A stretch of 64,000 bases of DNA from Bacteroidota bacterium (GTDB lineage: Bacteria > Bacteroidota > Bacteroidia > Chitinophagales > BACL12). Where the stretch lies: positions 62,001 through 126,000 of the forward strand of contig JADKEK010000001.1 in the NCBI GenBank assembly GCA_016718035.1, in the 5' to 3' direction. The notes under the pieces are model-generated. The model was given only the letters and a program-made list of their open reading frames with translations. It was not told where the DNA came from and made no database searches. Positions 17,544 through 26,059 of the stretch are shown piece by piece (the stretch's first letter is position 1; the number at the start of each line of letters is the position of its first letter). Both the position numbers and the translations under genes were made by a program.

Positions 17544-18566
17544 TTATTTCAATCTGCGTTTAATAGCTTCGCCGATATTTTTCATGCGGTGCAAATTAAA
17601 CAACAACGCCAACGCAATTTTTACAGGAAAAGAAATATAATAATACGCAATCATTAAAGGATTGGCACTGATTTTTTTCACCTCATAACCATACTGCTCC
17701 ATGTAGGTGCCACAAATTTGCTGACAAAAATAAATTTCGCCTTTGTTGAGACCACCCTTTTCCCAATTTCCGGCACGTTCAGTTTTAATACCAAATGCAT
17801 CAGGTTTATCGGCTTCATTACTTGAGCCAACTTGCGGAATCATGAGCATATCAGGTGTGAAATCAATTTCCAGAAATTGACATAACGCTTTTATTTCAGC
17901 TTCAGAGTCGTTAACCATTCGCTCGAAAATCATATTATGTAATTTCGGGTGGTCCTTAAATCTTGCTGCAGCACGTATACTCGAATTCCAAAGTTTGGAT
18001 ATGGTTATTGGGTGATAATTTATTTTTAATCGACGTTGTTCCTTTTTGGTCATAAACCCAGCACCCATTTTTCTGCGCTGCCATTTACGTTTTTGACTTA
18101 ACATTACACCACGTGGGTCGCGCACCATATTTACGATTTTTGCACCCGGAAACAATTCCAGAATTTCTGCAATGTAAAAAACATCCTGAGGCGTTTTTTC
18201 GCATGGAATGGATTTGCCATGTTGTTGGGTTTCAAAAAATAAGAAACCATTTAATACAGCGTGAGGATAAATTGGACCAACAATGGTATCCACTATTTTT
18301 TTAGCATCAACAGCGTGTTTATTCGCATTCATTTGCGATAAATATCCATCGCGCTGAATAAACAATAATTTTGATGCCAGTGTTATTGCGCTTTCTTTAC
18401 TAATGGCATTGGTCTTGTCCTCTGTGCTCCACAATTGTTCGAAAAAATGCAATTCCTCCAACATATAAATATGTGGATGGTTGCCCAAAACCCTGCGCAT
18501 CATGGTAGTTCCACTGCGCGAATTACCAACTATAAAAATTACTTTTTCAGACAATGCTGCACTCAT
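17544..18566 (-). CDS. PAPS-dependent sulfotransferase
   Basis: A 340-residue protein with both PAPS-binding signatures. The 5' phosphosulfate loop IFIVGNSRSGTTMMRRVL lies near residues 10-27. The 3' phosphate motif VNMVRDPRGVMLSQKRKW has conserved Arg and Ser. It belongs to the Sulfotransfer_3-like group, which sulfates carbohydrates, lipids or peptides. No signal peptide; cytoplasmic. It begins 17 bases after the M1 peptidase stop on the same strand, so the two are probably co-transcribed, although the functional link is not obvious. The C-terminal segment PLMIAYYYISFPVKIALALLF (hydrophobic, about 20 residues) may contact the membrane. A second, frameshifted sulfotransferase lies 5 kb away. 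Confidence 0.88.
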   Translation of the reverse strand: MSAALSEKVIFIVGNSRSGTTMMRRVLGNHPHIYMLEELHFFEQLWSTEDKTNAISKESAITLASKLLFIQRDGYLSQMNANKHAVDAKKIVDTIVGPIYPHAVLNGFLFFETQQHGKSIPCEKTPQDVFYIAEILELFPGAKIVNMVRDPRGVMLSQKRKWQRRKMGAGFMTKKEQRRLKINYHPITISKLWNSSIRAAARFKDHPKLHNMIFERMVNDSEAEIKALCQFLEIDFTPDMLMIPQVGSSNEADKPDAFGIKTERAGNWEKGGLNKGEIYFCQQICGTYMEQYGYEVKKISANPLMIAYYYISFPVKIALALLFNLHRMKNIGEAIKRRLK

Positions 18567-18583
18567 TTCTTGTGTAAAATTAA

Positions 18584-20476
18584 TTATTTAGTGCCAACTA
18601 GTTCGTCTAATGAATTTTGTGCAACATAATGGTAACCTGGTCTGGCTTTAGCATAAATACTTTTTGCCAATTCCCCTTGTCCTGTATTTATCATCGCTTT
18701 GTACAATGGCATTAAAAATTTCCTTCTTCCAACACTATTTAAAAATTCATCCATTTCAGCATAGGCGGCTGTGTATTTTGCTTTGATAGCTAATTCATAC
18801 CAGGCATCAGCAATTTCGCAATTGCCTGTTCCTGTAAATTTAAATTGTTTATCCAAAGCGCCCATTTTTTCTAATGAAGTATTATCAGGCAACTGATAAA
18901 TAAATCGCAACCATTCATGGGTTGTCCAATTGGTGGTAACTAATGTATTTGCTGCAGCACCTTCATTAAATTTTTTCACTTGAGCGTCAACTAAATCAAA
19001 ACGCACAGATACCGGTTTGGTAATGTTTGATGGTATGCCGGGACCATAAATCCAGGCATTAATATCTACATCAGCATAAGCTGCTTTGTTTGGCGCTATT
19101 AAATTCGCATTTAAGTATTCAACAAATGCTTCTGTCGTCATTACTTTAAATGCATTACTGGTAAAATAAGCATTAATAAAAATATCCCATTTTGCGCGAC
19201 CTACTTTACTTTCTAATAATCGCAAAAAGAAGGCACCTTTGTTATAGGCAATGTCGCTAACACCTTCATCAGGGTCACGACCTTCTAACTTTAATTTTAA
19301 ATGTGTGTCCGGATTGGTTTCACCAAAATCTTTAACTGTTTCTACCAAACCATCATATTCTAATACTTGTAACATGTCAGCATAATCTTTTCCATACACT
19401 GCTTCCATGATTCTGTTTTCAAAATAAACGGTAAAACCTTCATTTAACCAGAAGTCGTTCCAAGTAGCATTCGTTACTAAATTTCCGCTCCAGCTATGCG
19501 CTAATTCATGTGCTACCAGGGCAACTAAACTTTTATCTCCGGCAATAATGGTTGGTGTCGCAAAAGTAATTCTAGGATTTTCCATACCGCCAAATGGGAA
19601 ACTTGGAGGCAATACAATTACATCATAACGACCCCACTGATATTTACCGTAAAGCTGTTCGGCTTTTTCTAACATTGTTTGCATGTCGCTCAGCTCTTCA
19701 GCGCAAGCAGCAACAAATGATTTTTCAGCATATACGCCTGTTTCGGTACCTACAGACTGGAAACCTAAATCGCCAACAGCTAAACTCATTAAATACGAAG
19801 GAATAGGTTGCTCCATTTTGAAATGGTAAATACCATCTGTAGCAGTTTGCTGAGGATTTTCAGCACTCATTAAAGCCATCATACCAACAGGTACCTGCAC
19901 AGTAGCATCAAATGTAAATCTTGTTCCAGGACCATCTTGTGTCGGAATCCAGGTTCTGCATAAAATAGCCTGCGATTGGGTAAATAAAAATGGATGTTTT
20001 TTATCTTTTGTTTGTTGGGCATTCAACCATTGTAATGCGGCAGCACCCGGTGAAGTTGTATAATTAATAGTAACAGTTTTAACCGTTGAATCAATATCAA
20101 CTGTAAGTGCCTGACCCATAAACGATTGTCCGCTTACCGTATCTGCCAAATGATAAGTTGCAGTTTGTCCGCCATTTACCGTTACCTGACGAATGGTTAA
20201 ATCGCGTGTATCAAAAATTACCTTATCGGCATTGGTTTTCTTTTCGATAGTCCAAACGGCCTCTGCCTGAATAGTTTTAGTGGCAAAATCTACATTTGCT
20301 TTCCAGCTGAGGTGTTTAACTACTGCGTCGTTGGTTTTGGCAAATGAATGTGGGTCTATAATATGCATAACTTCTTCTTTTTTAGTTGTTGGTGCTTCTG
20401 TAGTTGGCTTATCTGATGATTTACATGAGGTAATAAGAATGGCTACTGATAGGCACGTGGTAAATTGTTTTAACAT
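18584..20476 (-). CDS. M1-family zinc metallopeptidase lipoprotein
   Basis: A 630-residue lipoprotein peptidase. The start at 20476 gives MLKQFTTCLSVAILITSC with lipobox ITSC; the longer frame from 20524 overlaps the promoter and is rejected. The exopeptidase motif FGGMENP is followed by the zinc site HELAHSWSG (His323, Glu324, His327) and the third ligand Glu346 in NEGFTVYFE. The C-terminal part is helical, as in leukotriene-A4-hydrolase-like M1 enzymes. The family removes N-terminal residues from peptides; membrane anchoring implies periplasmic or surface peptide degradation. It leads a two-gene unit with the sulfotransferase and is divergent from the symporter gene, each with a strong promoter. 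Confidence 0.9.
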   Translation of the reverse strand: MLKQFTTCLSVAILITSCKSSDKPTTEAPTTKKEEVMHIIDPHSFAKTNDAVVKHLSWKANVDFATKTIQAEAVWTIEKKTNADKVIFDTRDLTIRQVTVNGGQTATYHLADTVSGQSFMGQALTVDIDSTVKTVTINYTTSPGAAALQWLNAQQTKDKKHPFLFTQSQAILCRTWIPTQDGPGTRFTFDATVQVPVGMMALMSAENPQQTATDGIYHFKMEQPIPSYLMSLAVGDLGFQSVGTETGVYAEKSFVAACAEELSDMQTMLEKAEQLYGKYQWGRYDVIVLPPSFPFGGMENPRITFATPTIIAGDKSLVALVAHELAHSWSGNLVTNATWNDFWLNEGFTVYFENRIMEAVYGKDYADMLQVLEYDGLVETVKDFGETNPDTHLKLKLEGRDPDEGVSDIAYNKGAFFLRLLESKVGRAKWDIFINAYFTSNAFKVMTTEAFVEYLNANLIAPNKAAYADVDINAWIYGPGIPSNITKPVSVRFDLVDAQVKKFNEGAAANTLVTTNWTTHEWLRFIYQLPDNTSLEKMGALDKQFKFTGTGNCEIADAWYELAIKAKYTAAYAEMDEFLNSVGRRKFLMPLYKAMINTGQGELAKSIYAKARPGYHYVAQNSLDELVGTK

Positions 20477-20493
20477 AAAATTGCTTTGCGCAG

Positions 20494-20524
20494 CAAATTT
20501 AGGTAAACATAAGTTGCATGCCAA
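20494..20524 (-). promoter_or_regulatory. Promoter of the M1 peptidase-sulfotransferase unit
   Basis: Minus strand TTG (20524-20522), 20 bases, TAAATTTG (20501-20494), both matching the Bacteroidota consensus. The ATG lies 17 bases further. Confidence 0.65.
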
Positions 20525-20559
20525 CCTTAGATTGTCAACACCTCAGACACAAAAAAATC

Positions 20560-20589
20560 TTGGAGAATTAACAAATATTTCTATTTTTG
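20560..20589 (+). promoter_or_regulatory. Promoter of the symporter gene
   Basis: TTG at 20560-20562, 19 bases, TATTTTTG at 20582-20589, a full consensus match 41 bases before the ATG at 20631. Confidence 0.65.
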
Positions 20590-20630
20590 ACCTCAAATTT
20601 TTAACCACCTATCGACCGCCACAAACAGAA

Positions 20631-22090
20631 ATGCTCCTAACCTTCGTGATTATTTACATGGTGGCAACCATTGCCATCGGGGTTTTCACCAGCAAATTTG
20701 TGAAGGGTTCCAACGATTTTGTACAAGCAGGACGCCGACTTCCACCGTTTTTTAATGCTGCAGCTTTGTTCGCCCTATGGTTTGGGAGTGAAACCGTTTT
20801 TGGTGCATCGAGCGCATTTTTGGAAGGAGGTTTGTTAAATGTAATTGAAGACCCATTTGGTGCTTCCTTGTGTTTATTGCTGTTTGGTTTCTTTTTTGTG
20901 CGCCCGTTATACCGGATGAACCTACTTACTATTGGCGATTTATTTAAAATCAAGTATGGACAAAATGTAGAGTTGGTGAGCAGCTTTTTATGCTCTTAAC
21001 ATTCTTTGGCTACATTGCCGCTCAGTTTGTGGCGCTGGGAATAATTTTACAGGTTGTATTGTCAGCCGCATCTATAAGCCTATCATTACCTTATGCTATC
21101 ACCATTTGTGCGGTTATTGTTACAGCGTATACTATGATTGGCGGTATGTGGGCAGTTTCTATTACAGATTTTATTCAAAGTATATTAATTGTTGTTGGCC
21201 TTGTAATTGTCGTAATTTTTGTCGCTAATCAAGCCGGTGGAGTTAGTCATATTATTTCCAGCGCTCCTGAAGATACTTTTAAATTTTTACCGGATTCGCA
21301 ACCAATAGACATTACCAATTGGATTGGTGCATGGATGGTAATTGGTTTGGGATATATTCCATCACAGGATGTATTTCAACGCGCAAATTCTGCACGCAGT
21401 GAAAAGGCAGCGGTTAATTCTACTTACATGGGTGCAATTATGTATTTGGTAATTGCCATGTTGCCGTTATTTCTTGCATTAACTGCAAAAGTGATGTATC
21501 CGAATGAAGATTTTAGTGATACACAATCTGTTATTCCCAGAATAGTTTTAGCTCATACACCACTCTGGATTCAAATATTATTTTTTGGTTCATTATTATC
21601 TGCAGTATTAAGTACTTGCTCAGGTTCTTTATTGGCACCTGCCAGTATTTTAGCTGAAAATTTTATTAAACCAATTCATAAAACGATTAAAAAAACAGAA
21701 TATTCTGATAAACATTTTTTATTGGTATTGCGATTGAGTGTAATTGCCATTGCCATTGTTAGTTTTTTAATGACCATGTCGAAACAAAACATTTACGAGT
21801 TGGTAGGAGAGAGCGCAACTTTTGGCATGGTATCGCTGCTAGCGCCTATGACTGCCGGGTTGTATTGGAAAAACGTTAATGCACAAAGTGCCATGCTGAG
21901 TATGTTCAGTGGACTTATAACCTATGTAATTTTCGAATACATTTATCCTATACAAATTGAAGCATTTATTCCTGCAACAATCATTTCATTTATAGCCATG
22001 TATGCAGGACGATTTATTGAAGACAAAAAAGCACCTGCTAATTATGCTTCCGGTTTAGCCAGCCGCTTCATGAAATTCTTCAAAGATTAA
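20631..22090 (+). pseudogene. Sodium/solute symporter (SSS) family gene with one-base frameshift
   Basis: Two frames together encode one SSS-family transporter of about 486 residues. The first runs from the ATG at 20631 (MLLTFVIIYMVATIAIGVF) through FVQAGRRLPPFFNAA and LTIGDLFKIKYG to a stop just past SSFLCS at 20999. The second continues from MLLTFFGYIAAQFVALG through IGGMWAVSITDFIQ, a family hallmark, to 22090. The frames join at a run of five T (20985-20989); six T would restore SSFFMLLTFFGYIAAQ without loss. About 12-13 hydrophobic helices are visible. The family imports solutes with Na+; the substrate is unknown. The strong promoter and undamaged remainder make an assembly error or very recent mutation likely. 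Confidence 0.8.
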
Positions 22091-22119
22091 AGTATTTATT
22101 ATAAATACAGTTTCAACAA

Positions 22120-23397
22120 TTAATTTACTACAATAAATTTTTTCCAACGCAATCCTTCATTCGAGTGAATGGATAATACATATTGACCAGCCGGTAAATT
22201 TATTTGTTGGTTGAAAGTAGTTATTCCCGGTTGAATTTTATCATGGTATAACGTTAATTGTTTAATGCCTTTCATATCATAAATGCAGATATCAGCAAAG
22301 GTAACAACATCAATTTGAATTGTTGCGGATAAAGATGTTGTAACCGGATTTGGTGAAATATCGATTATACTGTGATTGCGAACAAAATCTTCAATGCCGG
22401 TAGTTGTATCAACAGGAACATAAGTAGTATCAGCATACTTATAAATTGTTGAACCCGATGCAAATGATAAATAATCGTTTACTTTAAAAAAACGATTGAT
22501 ATTATAACCCCAATTTATATCATGCCATGTTTCACCACCATCTGTAGTTTCTAAAATATCGTATGAACCTGTCCAGCCGGTATCGGGATTTGCGAAACCA
22601 ATCATTTCAATATATACATATTCTTCATCAATCAATTTCACTTCCCAACTATTGCCATTATCCAACGATTTTAAAAACCTGGTTGTAGAAGTTCCTGTAA
22701 CATCTGCAATAGCACCATAGGCATGAACACCATCTAGTAGCTGAATTTTCCATACATAATCATTTGGATGACCGGTTGTTACTTTTGTAGTCCAAGTATC
22801 ACCTCCATTTTCAGTATAAAGAATAATGCCTCCCTGGGCCAAATCAGCTGCCTGTCCGGTCACAAAACCATGCATGTTATCCGTAAACTTGATATCCACC
22901 ATCGAATAAGCCAAACTGCTCATGTCCATATATGTCCACGTTGCTCCGCGGTCAGTGCTTTTAAAAATGTAAGCCGGACCACTCCAAATTCCACTGGCAT
23001 AAATCGTTGTATCATCTGCAACACTCAATCCACAAATACCGGTGAACGTATGCGGCAACAAATCGCCAATATCCTCCCATGTGTCGCCACCATCAACGGT
23101 TTTGTATAATTCGCCGAATAAACTGCCTGCAAAACCAACATTTTCGTCAAAAAACTCAACTGAGCGGAAGTAGGTGCTTTCGCCAAGTTTTAAAACCCAG
23201 TTTTTGCCCGCATTTATGGTTTTATAAATTTCACCATCAGAGCTTACAGCCCAGCCGGTTGAGTCGTTGATGAAAAAAATGTCGTCAAAACGCCCTGCTG
23301 TCGGGGTATCGTCGTAGGTAAACCATGAGGGATTTGCCTGTGCAGAGAGGTTGGAAGCACAAAAGGCAAAAAAAATCAGGAGGAATAAGTTTTTCAT
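22120..23397 (-). CDS. YCF48-like beta-propeller T9SS protein
   Basis: A 425-residue secreted protein. After signal peptide MKNLFLLIFFAFCASNLSAQ come repeated blades of YCF48/BNR type, such as DSTGWAVSSDGEIYKTINAG, ENVGFAGSLFGELYKTVDGG and GYIFKSTDRGATW-like units. They carry the sequence [DN]xGxxW in several copies. The last 80 residues are a T9SS CTD (DISPNPVTTSL, LPAGQYVLSIHS). It resembles the 28174 gene in design but lies on the other strand. The start at 23397 sits 7 bases past a hairpin that ends the small membrane gene, so its expression may depend on read-through. Function unknown; probably a surface or released protein. Confidence 0.85.
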   Translation of the reverse strand: MKNLFLLIFFAFCASNLSAQANPSWFTYDDTPTAGRFDDIFFINDSTGWAVSSDGEIYKTINAGKNWVLKLGESTYFRSVEFFDENVGFAGSLFGELYKTVDGGDTWEDIGDLLPHTFTGICGLSVADDTTIYASGIWSGPAYIFKSTDRGATWTYMDMSSLAYSMVDIKFTDNMHGFVTGQAADLAQGGIILYTENGGDTWTTKVTTGHPNDYVWKIQLLDGVHAYGAIADVTGTSTTRFLKSLDNGNSWEVKLIDEEYVYIEMIGFANPDTGWTGSYDILETTDGGETWHDINWGYNINRFFKVNDYLSFASGSTIYKYADTTYVPVDTTTGIEDFVRNHSIIDISPNPVTTSLSATIQIDVVTFADICIYDMKGIKQLTLYHDKIQPGITTFNQQINLPAGQYVLSIHSNEGLRWKKFIVVN

Positions 23398-23403
23398 AGG
23401 CTA

Positions 23404-23442
23404 AAAATAAAAAAAGGGTGATAACATACCGTTACCACCCTT
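23404..23442 (-). terminator. Hairpin between the 57-residue membrane gene and the YCF48-like gene
   Basis: On the minus strand, AAGGGTGGTAAC / GTTATCACCCTT with one mismatch and a 5-base loop is followed by TTTTTTATTTTT. It acts as a terminator, or as an attenuator because the next ATG (23397) lies immediately after it. Confidence 0.75.
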
Positions 23443-23461
23443 GTAATATTATTGTCGTTTA

Positions 23462-23635
23462 TTATAACGCGTCTATCGATAATGCTAGGAAAGTAAACAC
23501 AAATGGAAGTGCAATCCAGAAAAACTGGCTCATAAAAATCACCATCCAAATGCACACGGCAGTAGCTGCAAGTCCGGCTAAGAACCATTTTTTGTTCAAT
23601 TTGATCTCGTACTTTTGTTTTTCCTTGTTTTCCAT
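23462..23635 (-). CDS. 57-residue single-pass or two-pass membrane protein
   Basis: A short gene read on the minus strand from the ATG at 23635 to TAA at 23462. It has a polar, Lys-rich head (MENKEKQKYEIKLNKKW), then FLAGLAATAVCIWMVIFM and, after SQ, FFWIALPFVFTFLALSIDAL. These are one long or two short membrane helices, with the basic head on the cytoplasmic side. A -7 box TAAATTTG lies 20 bases upstream (23655-23662) and a terminator-like hairpin 20 bases downstream. This gene-like punctuation supports a real protein. I do not recognise the family. Larger open frames across this region on either strand have atypical composition and are shadows. Confidence 0.7.
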   Translation of the reverse strand: MENKEKQKYEIKLNKKWFLAGLAATAVCIWMVIFMSQFFWIALPFVFTFLALSIDAL

Positions 23636-23654
23636 TGTTTTGGTATTTATGCCA

Positions 23655-23662
23655 CAAATTTA
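23655..23662 (-). promoter_or_regulatory. -7 promoter box for the 57-residue membrane gene
   Basis: TAAATTTG on the minus strand, a full TAnnTTTG match 20 bases before the ATG at 23635; no TTG at standard spacing. Confidence 0.35.
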
Positions 23663-23929
23663 AGTAGGAATTTTTAATAATGAAAGCGGTTTTCAACAAG
23701 AATTTGGGAAAAATGCCGAAATAGGGAGGCAGGTAAATTTCATCCGAATAAAAGTGGTAGGGCATTAGCTTGGATTTAGCCACTTTCGGGACTACACAAC
23801 CACATTGTAAATTTCATTACAATGGTAATGGCCTAAACAATTATTGATAAAAATTGGCCACTTATCATATTGATTTTATAGATTATTAACTATTTGATTA
23901 AGTTTGGATATAATTTCAAAATACATACA

Positions 23930-25921
23930 ATGAAAAAACTCACATTTTACGCGGCTCTATGTATGCTTGCGTCAAATCTCTTCGCCCAGTCTGTTACGGT
24001 AGGTACAACAACCTACGGTTTGCAGTCCAACGGTCCAACACGAAATCTGATAACGGTTTATAACGATGGCAAAATTTCAACTGCTTGGACTGGTTCAACA
24101 ACGCTTGACGGCAGTTATCTTGACCGAGGTACATTTTACAATCATTTTAATGGTGTTTCTTGGGGAGCTGCTCCCACAACTCGTGAAGAAACAGTTAGAA
24201 CAGGTTTTGGTGAAATTGTAAATATTGGCACCAAAGAAGTCCTCATTTCTCACAACGGAACAACCTTAGAGGTTTTCAGAAATGGAGCAATTGGAAGTTC
24301 TACTTTTACGGAAACAACAGGTTCAAATTTAATTGTTGGTTTATGGCCATCGATTTATTGTCCCGAAGGAACCGATGATATTTATGTAGTTTGCGCAAAT
24401 GCATCAGTAAGCCCGACTGCTATTAATTTTTCGCGTTCTATGGATGGTGGTGATACCTGGGCTGTGCTCAATTCTCCACTACCATTTTTAACTAGTGCTC
24501 AAGGTTTTGGTTCATTGACAGGAAATAGCACACAAATGGTAGTTGTAGGAAATGATGTTTATGTGCTTTACGGTACGGAATATACAGATGTTGTTTTATT
24601 ACATAGTCCTACAAAAGGAAATGCAGGAACCTGGACTAGCACTCAGGTAATAGATTTTCCTATTGATAATTACACAGGTGCTGTTGGTCAAATTTCTGAT
24701 TATAATGGAGATTTTATTGCAGATACCATTAACACTAATGATGGTTATTATGAAATGATTGTTTCTAGTGATGGAACAGTTCACGTATGGACAGGTGCTT
24801 ATCGGTTATTGGATGTTGATCCATTAACTTCAGGTTGGACTTACTTCCCACTTGTAGCCGGCATTTATTATTGGAATTCAGCAACTGCCACAACTTCTTT
24901 GCTTAATTTCTTTTTCGATACCAATAATGTTGATGGATTTAATGACCCATTCTTAGGTTTAGGTGCAGCAACCGGAGGTTATCTCGGTGTGAACCTTACG
25001 TCGATGTCGACAGTTGCTTATGATGCAACAAATGACAGAATGTTTTTAATGTATTCTATGCCGATAGAAAATACCGATTTATTTGGTGATCCTTATAACC
25101 CATATGCACAATCTTTCCGCGATTTATTTGGTGTTTATTCAGATGATAACGGACTTACCTGGTCAACTCCGGTAAATCTTACAAATAATGCAATCGTGCA
25201 AAAAGAAAATGTGTTTCCTTCTGCATATCACAAAGTTGTAAATGGAAAAATCCATTTGTTATGGCAAGAAGATAATTTACCCGGAACTGCTTTTGATGCC
25301 GTTAATCCAGACCCAATTACAATAAATAATATTAAGTATCAGGCATTCACACCTGAAGATTTTGGTGTTCCTGTTTGTGATATTATTAATCCACCTACAG
25401 GATTATTTGCATCGCCTATTGGAATGACAAATGCAAAATTAAACTGGAATATTGTTCCGCTTGCGTATCAATATCAGGTGCAATATTTTAACACAGCAAC
25501 ACCTGCGACTAAACTGAAGAAAAAATCATTTACTAATTCAGTGAATATTTCAGGATTAACTCCGGGAGCTACTTATAATTATAAAGTAAAAACAATTTGC
25601 CCGGGTGGTTTAATGTCACCATTTTCACCATCTGCATTTTTTACTACGCTGTTACGTGAAGGAAGTGCTGAAGTGCAATCACTGATTTTCCCTAACCCTG
25701 CGAATGGCGTGTTTACAATATCTGCTTCAGGTTTAACAGACCAACCAACTACAGTTACAATTGTTAATGCATTAGGAGCCGTGGTATATGAGCATACATT
25801 CGCAACTGATAATAAAACATTAACTACTTCAATCGATATTAGCGAACAAGCTGCAGGATTATATTTTATACAAATAGTTTCAGGTAATGTAAAAGATACC
25901 GGTAACTTAATTATTGAATAA
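23930..25921 (+). CDS. Sialidase-like/BNR-containing T9SS protein with Fn3 domain (copy 1)
   Basis: A 663-residue secreted protein. The ATG at 23930 begins signal peptide MKKLTFYAALCMLASNLFAQ; the longer frame from 23894 is not used. The body (about residues 20-480) has propeller-like features and BNR-style motifs (RSMDGGDTWAVL, SDDNGLTWSTP), with acidic loops such as DYNGDFIADTI. A fibronectin-III unit at about 490-580 (PPTGLFASPIG, YQYQVQYFN, YKVKTICPGG) precedes a T9SS CTD (IFPNPANGVF, QAAGLYFIQI). It is a close paralogue of the next gene. BNR folds are found in sialidases, but the catalytic Arg triad and Asp box set are not evident, so a binding role is as likely. Confidence 0.8.
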   Translation: MKKLTFYAALCMLASNLFAQSVTVGTTTYGLQSNGPTRNLITVYNDGKISTAWTGSTTLDGSYLDRGTFYNHFNGVSWGAAPTTREETVRTGFGEIVNIGTKEVLISHNGTTLEVFRNGAIGSSTFTETTGSNLIVGLWPSIYCPEGTDDIYVVCANASVSPTAINFSRSMDGGDTWAVLNSPLPFLTSAQGFGSLTGNSTQMVVVGNDVYVLYGTEYTDVVLLHSPTKGNAGTWTSTQVIDFPIDNYTGAVGQISDYNGDFIADTINTNDGYYEMIVSSDGTVHVWTGAYRLLDVDPLTSGWTYFPLVAGIYYWNSATATTSLLNFFFDTNNVDGFNDPFLGLGAATGGYLGVNLTSMSTVAYDATNDRMFLMYSMPIENTDLFGDPYNPYAQSFRDLFGVYSDDNGLTWSTPVNLTNNAIVQKENVFPSAYHKVVNGKIHLLWQEDNLPGTAFDAVNPDPITINNIKYQAFTPEDFGVPVCDIINPPTGLFASPIGMTNAKLNWNIVPLAYQYQVQYFNTATPATKLKKKSFTNSVNISGLTPGATYNYKVKTICPGGLMSPFSPSAFFTTLLREGSAEVQSLIFPNPANGVFTISASGLTDQPTTVTIVNALGAVVYEHTFATDNKTLTTSIDISEQAAGLYFIQIVSGNVKDTGNLIIE

Positions 25922-25941
25922 TGAATTTTGTTTTTGACTTT

Positions 25942-25976
25942 AAAGCACCTGAATGTTTAGTTCAGGTGCTTTTTTT
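25942..25976 (+). terminator. Terminator after copy 1 of the duplicated T9SS gene
   Basis: Arms AAAGCACCTGAA / TTCAGGTGCTTT with a 7-base loop and following T run, 20 bases past the stop. Nearly identical to the hairpin after copy 2. Confidence 0.9.
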
Positions 25977-26033
25977 ATACCAGCAGTTTCTTCAATATAC
26001 ATGTCGCCACTTTTTAATAAGCATAAAAAATGC

Positions 26034-26041
26034 TAAGTTTG
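26034..26041 (+). promoter_or_regulatory. -7 promoter box for copy 2 of the duplicated T9SS gene
   Basis: TAAGTTTG, a full TAnnTTTG match, 18 bases before the ATG at 26060. It favours that ATG over 26051. Confidence 0.4.
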
Positions 26042-26059
26042 AGATAAATAATGAATCTT

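Noticed and set aside
20280..20630. Upstream extension of the symporter frame
   Set aside because: It overlaps the M1 peptidase gene and contains both promoters; translation here is not plausible.
23418..23663. 81-codon plus-strand frame over the 57-residue gene
   Set aside because: Antisense shadow with no promoter and poor composition.
23394..23783. 129-codon minus-strand frame over the 57-residue gene
   Set aside because: It is a different frame of the same strand with Cys- and Tyr-rich, unlikely composition; the 57-residue frame has promoter, terminator and membrane pattern.
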